A stretch of 64,000 nucleotides of DNA from Lepidodermella squamata (taxonomy: Eukaryota; Gastrotricha), in contig JBLDXI010000015.1 in assembly GCA_047495785.1 (NCBI GenBank), positions 1,612,001-1,676,000 on the forward strand, read 5' to 3'. Position numbers and translations under genes: made by a program. Position 1 is the first letter of the stretch, and each line of letters opens with the position of its first letter. This document shows positions 46,399 through 59,300 of this stretch, piece by piece. The notes below the pieces were generated by a model. That model saw nothing but the letters and a program-made list of their open reading frames with translations, was not told the origin of the DNA and made no database searches.

Positions 46399-46818
46399 TC
46401 AAGCTGACCATGCGCTGAAATACGGAACTTTACTGTGGCTCATAACTTTGTCAACACGGGGCAAATTAGCTCGGTGATGAGAGGTCAAAAGGCCATAATG
46501 CCCTGCCAGCATGAATAGAACGACAAAAATGAAGAGAACCGTAATGACGATGACCATGACTTCCAACAACAACGACTGCTCCACATCGATTCGATTCCAA
46601 AATGCATTTACATGGCTGTCATGGTTCAAATGAATTGTCGTATCGATGATGCCGTTATGTAGCTTTTTTGAAAATGAAGAATTAAGCGAGCTCGAATTAT
46701 TTTCGGTTAATAAATAGCTCGCGTTTGGAGTAATCAGAGCATGAGCGATGCGGATGAGGCTTGAAACACTCTGCAGCATCCATGCTATTGAAAGCTTCGA
46801 ATAGATGCACGATGGCAT
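46399..46818 (-). CDS. Possible small single-pass membrane protein
   Basis: An open frame of 139 aa on the minus strand with a coherent layout. A short N-terminal region carries several N-glycosylation sites (NAS, NNSS, NSS), then one strong membrane helix (LLEVMVIVITVLFIFVVLFML) and a basic tail of about 35 residues. No family recognised. It could be a type III or signal-anchored accessory subunit, but it may also be one exon of a larger gene or a chance frame. No clear splice partners seen. Confidence 0.4.
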   Translation of the reverse strand: MPSCIYSKLSIAWMLQSVSSLIRIAHALITPNASYLLTENNSSSLNSSFSKKLHNGIIDTTIHLNHDSHVNAFWNRIDVEQSLLLEVMVIVITVLFIFVVLFMLAGHYGLLTSHHRANLPRVDKVMSHSKVPYFSAWSA

Positions 46819-48681
46819 AGCTTATTCTGTGTTTTGTATACACGCTGGAGGTTTAAATTCTCACATTTGCTCGTGTATTAATATATGTATTTAGAGTATA
46901 TTTGCGAGGGGTGTGTATAAGATGTGCGCTCCATGTTTGATCACCTGCTCGTACGAATTGGCACCAATAACGCCGCGACAGGAAACGCAGCCGAATATCG
47001 AGAAAGACAGTGATTAAGCAATTGTTCTTAAAAGCATTTAAAATCAAATCTCGTAAATATGAAAGATGCGCCTTACAACTATTGAACAAGAAAAGTCCAT
47101 TTTTCGGATATTTTTCATGTACTAAAGGCAAAAGGGATTAAAATGGGCTCTTCGTTTTTTGGCTTTCTAGAATTTTAAGATTTTTTAAGATAAAATCCTC
47201 TTTTAAAATATTCGCATCAGTTTCAATTGGGAAGGTTTAACGAAGAACGAACCAAATGAAGACCGAAAACTTGATTACAAATCGTTTTCCTATTTTTTTC
47301 ATTTTCACTATACCTATTATTTCGCCTGAAAAATGACGGATGGTGGCATTCCTCGTCTCTTTAAGGAATATCGCATTTCCGTAATGGAGACAGCACCTTT
47401 GAAGTTGCCTGGCAACCATAAACACCACGGTATACAAAATACATAGCAATATGGCTTCGTCACCGCTATCTTGTAACTCGCGATTCTTAACAATAGATCT
47501 TCAAGCAGCATGAGAAGCTTTGTCTCCGAGAAAACAATATAAATTGAGACATCATGTTCTTGCAATGAACCATGTACCAGAAAATGTGGGGCATAATTGT
47601 TCACTTTCAGACTGAAATTTCATTTAAGCGCCACAGGCTACCTTATAAATAATATAAAAATAACGCATTGTGTCCTTCTCATCAACAATGCGGTCTTACC
47701 ACTGGAAGTTGCACTGTAATATTCTTCTTCATAGGTAGCAATAGCGCAGCAAGAAATATGCATGTTAGGTTTCCTGATAAATCGGGATTCAATTACTGAA
47801 TAAGATTGCTTATTTTACGCGTGTTTCTGATAATTTCTAAACGCGTTAATTAGCGTAATACACACGCAAATAATTCATTCACGTGACATGATGATAGCTA
47901 TCATATTATTAAAGCTGCACCGTTACACCTATAGTAAGAAGGGCTACCAAAAAGTCTGCGATTTATTGCAGCCGACACACTGCACGCTATTAATTAATAG
48001 CCAAAGCCGCGCGCCGTTTTGTTTCTGCACGTGTGAGGTCACTGCAATATAATCGGCACATCGACAACGTGTGTTTTGATTATTGGTCTTATTCACTTGA
48101 GCAAATACTTTCAGCCTGTAATTTGTGGACAATGATGAGTCATTAACGGCGAATTGCTACCGGTGAAGCTACTGACATCCGCCATTATTTACTCGTCGAG
48201 CCAAATTTTCTACGCTCATTACTTTCTTTTGTAAATTTATTTCCGGGAATTCATTCGATATTTTTTATTAATATGTATAATAGCAATAGAATGAGGGCGA
48301 ATTATTTATGCCTGAGATTATTTTCGCTCGCCTGCCTCTCGCGTGAAAGTAATCGAATTTTCGAAATGAAGAGTGATTACTTTTACGCCAAGGTGGTTTC
48401 TCGCACTCGACGCGCACCTGAGGTGGTAACATAGCGCAACTTGTTATTGCGGCGCACTCTCGTCAGAACAAGATGCGCGCCGCTCTTCGCACAACAAACA
48501 CCGCGCTACAAAAACACCTCACTTGCGCGAGATAGGATTGCCTTAGGTTATGCTATTACACCTCCGGTATCCTTTTACTTATATTGACACCGCCGCTGCG
48601 CAAGGTAATGGGGTTCCACTCTGTATAACTGGGTCATCATCTTACCATTTTCAGTCTCGATTTATTTCACCGAATTTAGGT
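46819..48681. other. Gene-poor spacer before LicD L
   Basis: About 1.9 kb. Several short minus-strand frames occur (for example 47317-47604) but none shows family similarity or a convincing structure. A splice-acceptor-like CGAATTTAG just before 48681 suggests a 5' UTR intron for the next gene. Confidence 0.4.
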
Positions 48682-50641
48682 ATGAAATTATTGAGTAAAC
48701 GATATCAAAACTGGTTTAGTGTCCGGTATATCTGCTTATCTCTCACGTTGACCGTGCTCTTGTTACACCTGTTGTGGCCGTTTTTCTGCGCGTTTTGCGA
48801 CCGCGTTTTCGGGACATGCTTCAAGTGCAGCGTTTTTGAGCAGAAAATTCGAGAGGCGGACGGCCTGAGACCACGGCTGATCGGTCTCCTGTCCGCGTCC
48901 TTATTCACCCTGAACAGCTTACAGAATGCCGGCGAGTTGGCTTATTTTCTGTTTGGTGACACCCTCCTCGGTTATTATCGCCACAATTCAAAATTAATTC
49001 CGTAAGTATTTTTTTTTATTTATCAAAAAAATTATTTATGAAATTTAAAAGGTGGGATAATACTCTTCAGTTTGCTGTGGTTACCTTCAACCACGGGGCT
49101 GGCTTGTCCTCAGTTGCGAAGCAGATTTTGAATGTCTCGAAGAATACAACGCTCGGCCGTCTTTCATTTACCGTCGATTCAAAAGCCTGGACAATCACGT
49201 TTCAAGACCGCGATCTCAGCGTTCGAATTCAAGTCATGAGCTTTACTCCCGAAGAAACTCTCGTCGACATGAGCAGAAATATTTCGGTAAAATTCTGAAA
49301 AAATTTCGAAGTCTTAATTTTAAATTTTAATTAATTATCAAAAATCCAAATAATTATCAAACATTTTTAATATTAAATTTAAATTTTTCCGATTTTTTTA
49401 GTATCCCGCTGATCTTATTTTGCCGCTAAAACAAGTAACTTTCGAGCAACACTTCAGCACCTATATCCCGAACGACGTCATCGGAACAATCGAGCGTGGT
49501 AAAGTTAATCCTTACATCTGCCGGATAGATCAGGGCGGCTCGAAATCCTCAATACCTTGCCGTAAATTGCGCCATCTAATTGGAAATCTCACCAATCTGC
49601 CACTTATCGAAGACCGGCAACTTTGCCCAGCGCACAGTCAATTTTTGAAAAGTGACCCTGAAATGTGCGCGTTTTTGCCGCAAATTACTGGCAAAGAGCG
49701 CCGGTCTATGGTGGATTTACTCGCGGTCTGCATTGATGTCCTTGATCAGATGAACAGATCGGATTCTAAATATTTCCTATATTCTGGGTCGCTACTCGGC
49801 TATTGGCGCCATAATGGCTCTATGATACCGTGGGACGACGATGGTATGTCATGAAAAATTGAAAAATTAAAATTAAATTCGAAAAATTTTGACATATTTA
49901 TTAATATTTTTTTTTAATTAGTTTCATGATTTAATTTAATTTAATATAATATTTTAATATTTTTATTAAATCGGTATTTTTATTTTATAGCCGATATTGC
50001 ATTTTTGCCGACCAATCGAACCCGGTCGTTCGAGTCCTATGTCGATGAGATGAATTCGATGTTAGCTAAACGCCACCCCAGTGGCTACCAAATGCTGTAC
50101 GTCCCGGAGTCGAAACGCGTCAAATGTTTCGGAACTCGAAGCGACAACTCGGTTTTGGTCGGGCAAGGCGATGAAGAATACCCGTGGCGGTGGCCATTTG
50201 TCGATATTGATTTTCTAACGGCCCGATATTCTTGGTCGTTGAGCTCCGGCGATAAGCCGAAAATTGCGAAAATCAGCCAGGCGCATGGATATCATGAATT
50301 TAGGGTTCGTTGAAATTTTCAATAAAAAAATTTAAATTTAATTTTTTTTGAACATTTTTCCAGTACCCAGCTTCTATTGTTCTGCCGCTTAAACGTGCCT
50401 ATTTTGAGTCGATTTCAGTCAATGTACCACATGATGTCGAATCAGTCTTGAAACGAACATATGATCTCGATCAATGCGTTGGGACATCTTACAAGTAGGC
50501 TGAGAATAACTTCAAATATTTTGTCTAATTTTCCTTAATTTTTCCAGTCATCGATTTGAACAATCCTTTCAGAAACTTAACGTGAAGAAACCTTGCCGAG
50601 AAGTTGCGGAGGCTCACGGATACTATCTTACGAACATCTGA
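48682..50641 (+). CDS. Tandem LicD/fukutin-like type II membrane protein (LicD L)
   Basis: Six exons: 48682-49001, 49052-49286, 49402-49843, 49991-50304, 50364-50494, 50548-50641; in frame, 511 aa. The start at 48682 puts the anchor (YICLSLTLTVLLLHLLWPFF) about 18 residues in; an acceptor just upstream supports this. Half 1 is the shortest and most eroded of the family: FLFGDTLLGYYRHNSKLIP then WDNTLQFA, and the WRWP block is replaced (LSVRIQVMSF). Half 2 is complete: FLYSGSLLGYWRHNGSMIP, WDDDADIA, WRWPFVDIDF. The intron layout equals that of LicD A. Half 2 is presumed catalytic; half 1 looks like a decayed pseudo-domain. AATAAA at 50734. Confidence 0.83.
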
Positions 50642-53316
50642 CCATAGCCGTTTGTGCTGCCATGCATGTGTATCGAAAATTTCTATGCAAATTCTGGGAT
50701 CTGATTTTTTTTCTACGAAATGTTTCCGCTCAAAATAAACAAGAGAGGCGCAAAAATGGTTGTGTGCCTGGATTTTTTGTGATATTATAGTGATTGCACC
50801 GAGAGGCCGCCAGCCTAGCAACTGTTACCAAGGAAATCAGGCGGAAGTTGGGCGTGAAACGTCTCATTTCGGAAACAGCGACGCGATAGCTGAAATAAAT
50901 CGATCTAAAGACGTATTAAATGAATTCGTGATAAAAAATCAGGCAAACTGAATTTTTCAAAATTCTCTCATTATTTTGTTATGAATTATTACTGCGAAGC
51001 CAAATTACAGTTCTACAGCGTAATTAAAAAAATTGAATTTTAGAATTAATCGATATCGATTGCTCAAAGCTCTTTGTATTGTTTACTCGAGATTTTAAAC
51101 AAACAGTTCGGGATTAATTAATATCCTTTTGCTATAGACATTGATACGCGTCACACATTACGTGCTGAATTCTTAGTAATGCCTGCGCTCAAATCGCTTG
51201 TCGCGCGACCTGTCTCCTGTATCCGCTATTATTAATATTATTATTATTATTTTAATTAAATGAATTTAGAATAATATTATTATTCAAACAATGTATCATG
51301 TATCACGTTATGTGAGAATACCTGCATATTTGAGGCATATTAGCTTTCGATCGATTTCACGTCTAATTCCTCACACATCAATGCCTCGTTCGAAAATAAC
51401 ATTTTCACTGATATGCCAGGTTATGCGGCAAATTTTAAACTGAAAAATTTCTCCTTGTCATCACCGTTTTTAGCCATTTCGCCAAGGCAACCACGCAAAA
51501 AAGTGACATTGACTAGGTGAGACATCACGCAACATCGCCATTTTCTTTATTTTAATTGATGAAAAAACCCTATATGACCTAATCGAAAATTCAGAGCATC
51601 AGCCTAGAGCGAAACGTAGTCTCCGAATTTCGATTAGACACAAATTCCGCTTTCTTAATTCGCAATAACAAATTTTGATTACAGCAGGAATATTTTTCAA
51701 ATTAATTATTTTTTGAGAATATCTTTAAATGTCCCGCGCACTTCATCATCGGTATATTTCATTTCCGCCCTAATAACATGAGTGGAAAGGCGAAAATTCC
51801 GGTTCATTTATCATGCTCAGAAACCATTTTTGAAATTCACCTTGAAAACTGCAACGAGCCTATTATTTAGTGCGCTAATAATACTATACGTTCCCAGGTA
51901 AAATCATCTATTTATAATTCGCTAAAATAATGTTATGGCTCATGGCTTTGTTCTGATCTCAAGAGACAATAGCTCGCAGCCTAAGAAAACTATAGTTTAC
52001 ATTGTAAAATACGTGATGTCTCAAAAACAATCCCATATTTGCTGCAGCTGAAATTGTGTAAAATTTTTCCAGAAATTATTTACTCGCCTGAAATATCATA
52101 CTGCGTCATTCAAGCGGTATTTTCAATGTGTGCTACTAATAAATGCATGTGCTCCTTTTTTGTATAACAAACACGCGTGCGCGCGCGGGCACCCCTGTTA
52201 CCGCAAAAATTACCGGGTTTATTATTCTATACGTACGCGCAATAAATATAATGTGAAGTGCACGATTCTGTTGTGTGTTCAAGTTTGACTTGTTTTTCGA
52301 CAACATTACATCAAAGCGTACTTGTTGGCCTGTTTCAACGACGTGGAATTTTTTGATCCATTGATTAATTATTATTACGGGAAAAATCCGGGTGTGGATT
52401 TGGTTTGATTTATATGACTATATACTTTTTTAGAATACATGGAATTCGCTATTTTATTTTATTTTATTTTATTTTATTTTATAGGCAATAAATCGCTTCT
52501 GCCATTCATAAGCTACTATTGACTGAGGAAACGTGACTAGATTTTCTTGAAAGTGCTGCTTAGGAATTTATTATTCAAGAGTGTAGTTAAAAAGTCCGCC
52601 TTAAAAATTATATAATTCTCATTTTTTTCTCACACATTTTTTTGCATCGCAGCAATTTTACGCGAGACTGACTTGGCGAGATGCAAAACGTTGGTTCCAC
52701 GCTATTTTTTTCTATTCCAGGAAATTCGTTCTGTTGCCCAACCCGCTAAAGACCAAGTGCCGCTTTGAGTTTTTATAATTTATCCCGGGTTCCGAAAATG
52801 TGTGGGCTCTAATTTGCTAACATCTTAAATAACCGGGTTTCCTATTCACGCAGTGCGTTCCCAAAATGAATAGTAAATTGGTGATATCATGCGCTTAGCA
52901 ACGCCTCCGACTGAAAGAAATTTCTTTTTTTTTTACATCGCATCGTAATTATTGGCACCAATTAACAGCGTCGACATTGGGGAATATTATTGCAGGCGTA
53001 ACCTAATTTTTGTTAGGTCAACGAGCAGCATCATTCATTATTACACGTGCTAGATTTGTCACGCTAATAATAAAAGTGGCAAAACGTTGCTCATAGGCAG
53101 CGAAAGGAAATGAAATAAGTCAGCAAACTTCCGTTATACCTAGAATTTTTGTCAACGCCATTGTTTATAAACAACCTCTTCAAATAAACAGCACAGACTT
53201 TTCCCAATCAGGCTCTCTCTGCGTATTATAAGTGTTATTGTTTTTATTTTCGCCTTTTATTTATAGATTGATTTTGGACGCATGCATTTCTGCAATTATT
53301 ACCACCTGCAAAATTT
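50642..53316. other. Gene-free spacer
   Basis: About 2.7 kb of AT-rich DNA without a supported gene. Contains a (TTTTA)n microsatellite at 52451-52483. Confidence 0.5.
52451..52483. repeat. (TTTTA)n microsatellite
   Basis: About six uninterrupted ATTTT units. Confidence 0.9.
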
Positions 53317-56300
53317 ATGGTCTTACTAAGAATTGATGGCAACGATTACGGCAGGAAACGGTGTTTAATTTTTGCTTGTCTCGTTTTTCTGCTAATCGCC
53401 GGCAATAGCATCTACTCGCTGATTTACGTCGGCGAGCTCTTCTCAACTAACCACCTGCTCAAATTTATACTCAACCAAAACGACTCGACATGGCTTGCTA
53501 GGTCGAAGCTGATCAGCCAGCGGTATTCGGCTGTTTTCGCGGAGTTATCGAAACTTGACCTAGTTCTGGACACATCGCCGCCGATCAAGAGTCAACAGGA
53601 TGAAATTGATCGGTTATGGAATTCCGCGGCGGTTAGGCATGCGCGATTTTCGAAACTACTCACCCCGGCTCGGATATCGGCTTTCACGAATTATAACCGA
53701 TTTTTCGGCATCGACAACGCAAATTTAACGCAGCCTGATTATTACTACTGTGGCGCTGATGGCGACGAGACAAATTTTCGCAACCTTGACGCCGATAAGG
53801 CTAGGCATTATTTTGAAATGTGTGTTTTCAAACGGCAGTCGTTGGCCGGCGAGCAGAGGAGAAAATTGGCGGATTTGTTGGCGAAATGTACGGCAGTGTT
53901 GAGCCGGTTCGATGCAGCTGGCTACTTTTTGTACGGAAATTCGTTGTTGGGGCATTATCGGCACAACCATTCCATGATTCCGTGAGTTATTCTGTTTTCC
54001 TTTCTCGTTTTAAAAAATTTAAAATCAACGAGCATTTCCCGAATCTGGGGTAATTTTCAAGATTTTCTGTTTTAAGAACTTCAACGCTGCTAATACTTTC
54101 CAACTAAAAAAAGAAATTGGCTGAAATGTCCCATAAGTTGCGCAACAGTTTGATATTTTACAATTGTTTTAGGAATTTAAACTAATTTTTAGTTTCCACT
54201 GGGGGAATCTTCCACTATTTCTATTTATCCACGATTTTACCGAGGAAATTAAAAATTCGCCGGAGAGAACCCTGAAAGCCCCGATTGTAACTGTATCGAA
54301 TAAATGTAATAACTGTAATTTTCGGGTTTTACCCGGCTGTACCAAATTTCTCCGGACTTTTTTTAATCCAATTCACAAGAGACATACTTGATTATTACTA
54401 TTCTTTTATGGCATTTTAGAAATTTCTAAGATTTTTCTTGCCATGATGTATGACTTCCCATCTCATTGCAGTTTCTGATCGCTTTTCCGTGTATTTCCTT
54501 TGTTACTTATGGGACACTCTGTAGATAAGTTTTTCACAGAAATACGTGGTTTTTTTTGGAAGAAGTTCATTCATTCATTCATTCATTTGGGAAGAAGTTG
54601 AAATATTCGATAACTTGAAGCACGGAAATTGAGTGACAAAGCGAATTAACACTCGCCAAAATTACACCAAACAGAACCTTGACTTTCGAAACTAAGTTCC
54701 AGTTGAAGTTGACGGAATTTTGTTACACTGCAATTTTTGTAGGAATATATTATTGTCTTGAAATCCAATTTTTACTTATATCTCTGTCACTCGCGAGGCT
54801 CTCGCTCAAGCGAATTTTTGGGTGGACTGGATGAGTGTGACGATGTGCGCGAAATTGTAGCCGATTTACGATGGTCCGGTGCCGCCTAAAGAGTGAAGGC
54901 TAGTTAGGGCGAACGTATCTTTATATCGCTCGCTCACCCCTACTTGTCAAAAACAGTGATTCATCAACCTCGCTAGAAATTCTTGCCCGAAAATGACTCC
55001 TTTTCGAATATTGCTCTTTGGTTGTTGGGCCTCGGTCTTGCGTTTCTTCGGCGGAGGAGCGACTTCTTCATCAGATCCACTTGAGATGGTGATACCTGGT
55101 AGATTCTGTCGAGCCGGCGTTGACGTAGTAACGCCGCCAGGGCCGGGTGAGAGCTCCATTGTGTGAACAAGAGGGTACCAAACCTTCCGTCCCACGTTCC
55201 AGTGACCTTCAACTTCTTTGCTCGGAATAGTAATTATTTGAAATGCGCGGCTCTTTCACCAGTTGTTTTTTCTGTGACCCGCGCGGCTAGAGCTAACTTG
55301 GTTTTCTCAGCTCCTTCTAAGCTAAGTAAGACGTGATCCGGAGGCGCATCAGGTTTTTGAAACTATGAAACTACCCTTTTTATCCCGCAAATAGAGGAGT
55401 AGCCGAAAAATCCCTGCTTCGTAGGGTATAGTCGATGGAAAATCGATATCAAACGCCCAGGGTGATCAGAAATGAGATATTAGTTGCACATGATCATGGA
55501 AAATTGATGATCAATCTATGTAACAAATGATGACCCTTCAGAAATTTTTGGAAAATCGCAAGTGATGTCTAGAGTCTCCATAAATAATAAAAGCTTTTAA
55601 TCGATAGTAAATTTTATTTCATCGATTCAGCTTTAGCCTAAATAACAGTTCTGGGACCGGTATTCCATTTGAAACTTCAAATAGTTGCGCAAGGGTAATG
55701 GAAGGTAAGGTTTAAGTCCTTCGTCGATTGCCGTCATTCGACTCGCGTAACCTATCGGTAAGCTGTTGAGCACAGCCATGCGAGCCATGAATTGCAATCG
55801 CATGGGAAAGACAATGTGAGCAGAAGATCTCGCCAGTTCATTTATTTCCTGGCTCTCATGACTCTCAAACTCCTCGTATGATGAGTCGCGCTTTGTCGAA
55901 AGTAAAAGATCGATAAAGTCGACCTCATAGTCGTAAATCGGAAGACGATTCGCGGCAGTTGCTAGCCTAGCTATTGCGACCAGTTGGTAATACGAGTGAG
56001 ACGTTCTGCAACCTGCTAGGACCATTGACTTGATAAAAGTGACCACTCTTGAGTCGTCTTCGCCCTCGGGAATCGCACTGATTCTACTCGAAACCAAGTC
56101 AAGAGGTGATTCCAAATAACCGGACCTCGCAGCTTCTTCTGATAGACGCGCGAGGCATTCCGTTTTAGGGCTAATGACTAGCCAAGATGCCATATCGAGC
56201 TCGCCAGCATGAACCATCCACGTCAAAGTGTGATCACCCCCATGTTTGACGAGCTGTTCACTGTTTTCGAGGTCTAACAGCTTCATTATGAGATCTTGTT

Positions 56301-59300
56301 TTCCTTCGACGCAGGCGTACGTCAAAATTGTGTAGCAAGTGTCCCTTTCAATTTCCAGCAAATTAGCTCCATTTTTGATCAGCGTCATCAATGCATTGTC
56401 GCTGCAGGATGAGCGAAATGCCCGGCATAAGGAGCCAATAACGCCGAGTTCGATCAGCTCCTCTGCAAAGATTGCGTTATGATCGGCGAATGCTTTGTTC
56501 AAATACGACTCTAGGAATTCGGTCTTCAATAGCCCGGGATCGATTCTCAATATTCTGCTGAGTTTGGAGTAGCTTAAGTTGACATGTCCATACTGCAAGT
56601 TACGTAGAACTCTTCTGATACCACAGCGTCTTACCGGGCGAGGGAACCGAAAGTAGTGATGGCTGAGTTCATGGTCGGTTTCGCATTTTTCGAAAATAGC
56701 TAGAAACCTGCTGGTTTGGCGATGATCTTCATTCTGATCTTCCTTCGCTTCGACAGTCGTAAAATCAAAATCAAAATCCATGTGTAAGCTTAAATATTTG
56801 CGCTATAAGTGATAACATACGAAGAGTGGAGCTGTGGTAGGTATTAGGGCGTGTATATACCTATTTGTTTAATACTGACGCAATACGTAATAAGGCATGG
56901 CATGATTCATCCCGTATGAAAACATCAGTGCGCATGATTCATCATATTGATTACTTGGTGCGTTGGTAAAAAAGGCTTAGGAATATCTAAATTATGCGTT
57001 TGAGAATAGAAAGTAATAGCTGTAAGCTGTGAAGCGAATTTAGAAATTGTAGTTTAATGGTTTAGTTTAATAGAACATCTATTAATTTATGTTCTATGTA
57101 TATGCGAACTCTAAAGGTTGCGCCAGTGTTTAACGGGATTTACAATCAATAAATCATTCATTATTTGACTGAAGAAAAGTAACAGCAAACTCACTGGAGC
57201 TGAACCTTATCTATCAATTCTTTTATAGGTGGGAAGATGGCATTACTCTGGCAGTTTTTTCAATCGATTCTATTTTCGACTACGCTCCCGAGATGTTGGC
57301 GCGGTCTCTCCTCAGTTTCATTAATAAGTCAAACAGCCGTAGGAACTCAACGTTATCGATTTCTTACAACCCTAAACGCTTTACGATTATACTGTTCGAA
57401 GCCGAATCCGCCAAAGCTTCGCTGGATTCTTCATATGGTTCAATAAATGCAAGCAATCATAGCAGTCTAACTGAGAACCCTCAATGGCCATACATCGAGA
57501 TTCAAATTCTCAACGTGACTCGCAATGTGGACGGCTCTATTTCTGGATTTGTCGACCCCAATCGGCCTGATACTTCCATACCGGCTGATTATATTTTGCC
57601 TTTGAAAAGAAGTCATTTCGAGCAAGATGCGGTAAGCATACCGAACGACAGCCTCGGCCTTATCGAGTTGACCTACGGCAATCCCTACGTGTGCTGGTCA
57701 CGTTCGTATGAATATCGTGAAAATCGCGCCCTAGTTCAATTCTCATTGCCATGCCATCAACTGCGACCCTATGTCATTCCCGCTTTTACCAACTTGCCAT
57801 TTTTCCAAGACGAAAAGCCATGCAACCTCTCTGAAATTCTGGTCAATGTTCAGAATCTAACGGCTGGGGATCCGAATCTTTGTGCATTTTCATCCGCTTT
57901 CACGCCACAAGAAAAGGCGAGTTTCGTGACAACCTTGGCAATTTGTTTGGAGATTATTGAGCAGCTAACTGACGCGGCTTATTTCTTGTATGGTGGCACA
58001 CTGATTGGCTACTGGCGGCATAATGGCACGATTATTCCATGGGATGATGACGGTAAGTTGTTCTTTTATGTATTCGATTTCAAACTACGTTATGTGGTTT
58101 TAATCAATGGAAAATACAGACAGGGAAAAAGACTATTAAGACCACATTTTACGAGAAAAAAAAGCTTTTTTCGTTGAGGTCAGATAGTACCGATTACAAT
58201 GCTCCATATTTCATATTTCAACAAGAATAAGTTTTAAAAGGGTGCTAATGCTTAATCACCAGTGTCTGCAGCTTATCAGCCCAGACAGGGTAGAAAATGA
58301 TTGCGAAACTGCTGAATGAGTAAGCGATTTCCAGGCACGCCAGTGTAAGCAACTGATGCATCCACTTGTTGACTACTGCCATTAGAAAGAATCCCCCTCC
58401 AAATATTGTTGCGGCATTTAAGACTGCAATCCTTACGGTGGAGACATCTAGACGAAACATTGCTTGCGTGACAAGTATTTTGGTTTCGAAAAGCCGAGCA
58501 GTAGAGATCACTAGCAATATCAGATTGAATCCAGCGAACCCTGCGGACCATGCTGGTAGGTCTTTGGCGTAGCATCTCTCTGACGTATTCACGAAGTAGG
58601 TGTCAAGTTCGTAATCAAAGGAAATTGCGCTAGTTTCTTTCGCTTTTGTAATCGGATCAGAAACTAAGAGCCAGATTAAGAGAAGGATAGTGCACATGAT
58701 TGTACTGCTACCAACTACCCTTGTCTCATTGATTGCCATGCGCTTTGAGGTTTGCAAATTATTGGAGGGTTTTCTGCCTTTAGTAAAGTGCCGATGAAAT
58801 TTCGACCTGATAGATCCCGTTTCTCTCCGCCGCTGCTCCGTTAAGCTCACTAGTGTTAACGATCTAAAGCATAGTACACTGTTTATAACAGAAAATCCCA
58901 TCACTGGAAGAATTGCTATCCAAGAGCATTCATTTATCGGTCGAATTTGGACAAGTACGGCTATATCGAGGGTGATGCATCCAAATGCTATGAAAAGACC
59001 TCCAGGGAAGTCGAAAAATACAGCGAAATATGGGGTCTTTGATTCGCAAACGAAGATACCGCACGCTTTAACGACGACGCCAATTTTAACAATCACTAGG
59101 ACTGCAGTGATACAAGAGAGGATTATTATGACCTCTGATGGCATCTGTAAGCTGACGATTTCGATTTGGGACAAATCATTCGGCGGTAATCCCGATCCAG
59201 TGGCCCAGAGTGGCGATATGGGAAAATCCCAAAAGGGCTCAATCGCAAAATTTGATAAATTCAAGCTCCCGTGATCCGGATCTTTAATGAAAACGTTAAA

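Noticed and set aside
47317-47604. 95-aa minus-strand frame
   Set aside because: No signal peptide, domain or splice partner, and the surrounding DNA is repetitive and AT-rich.
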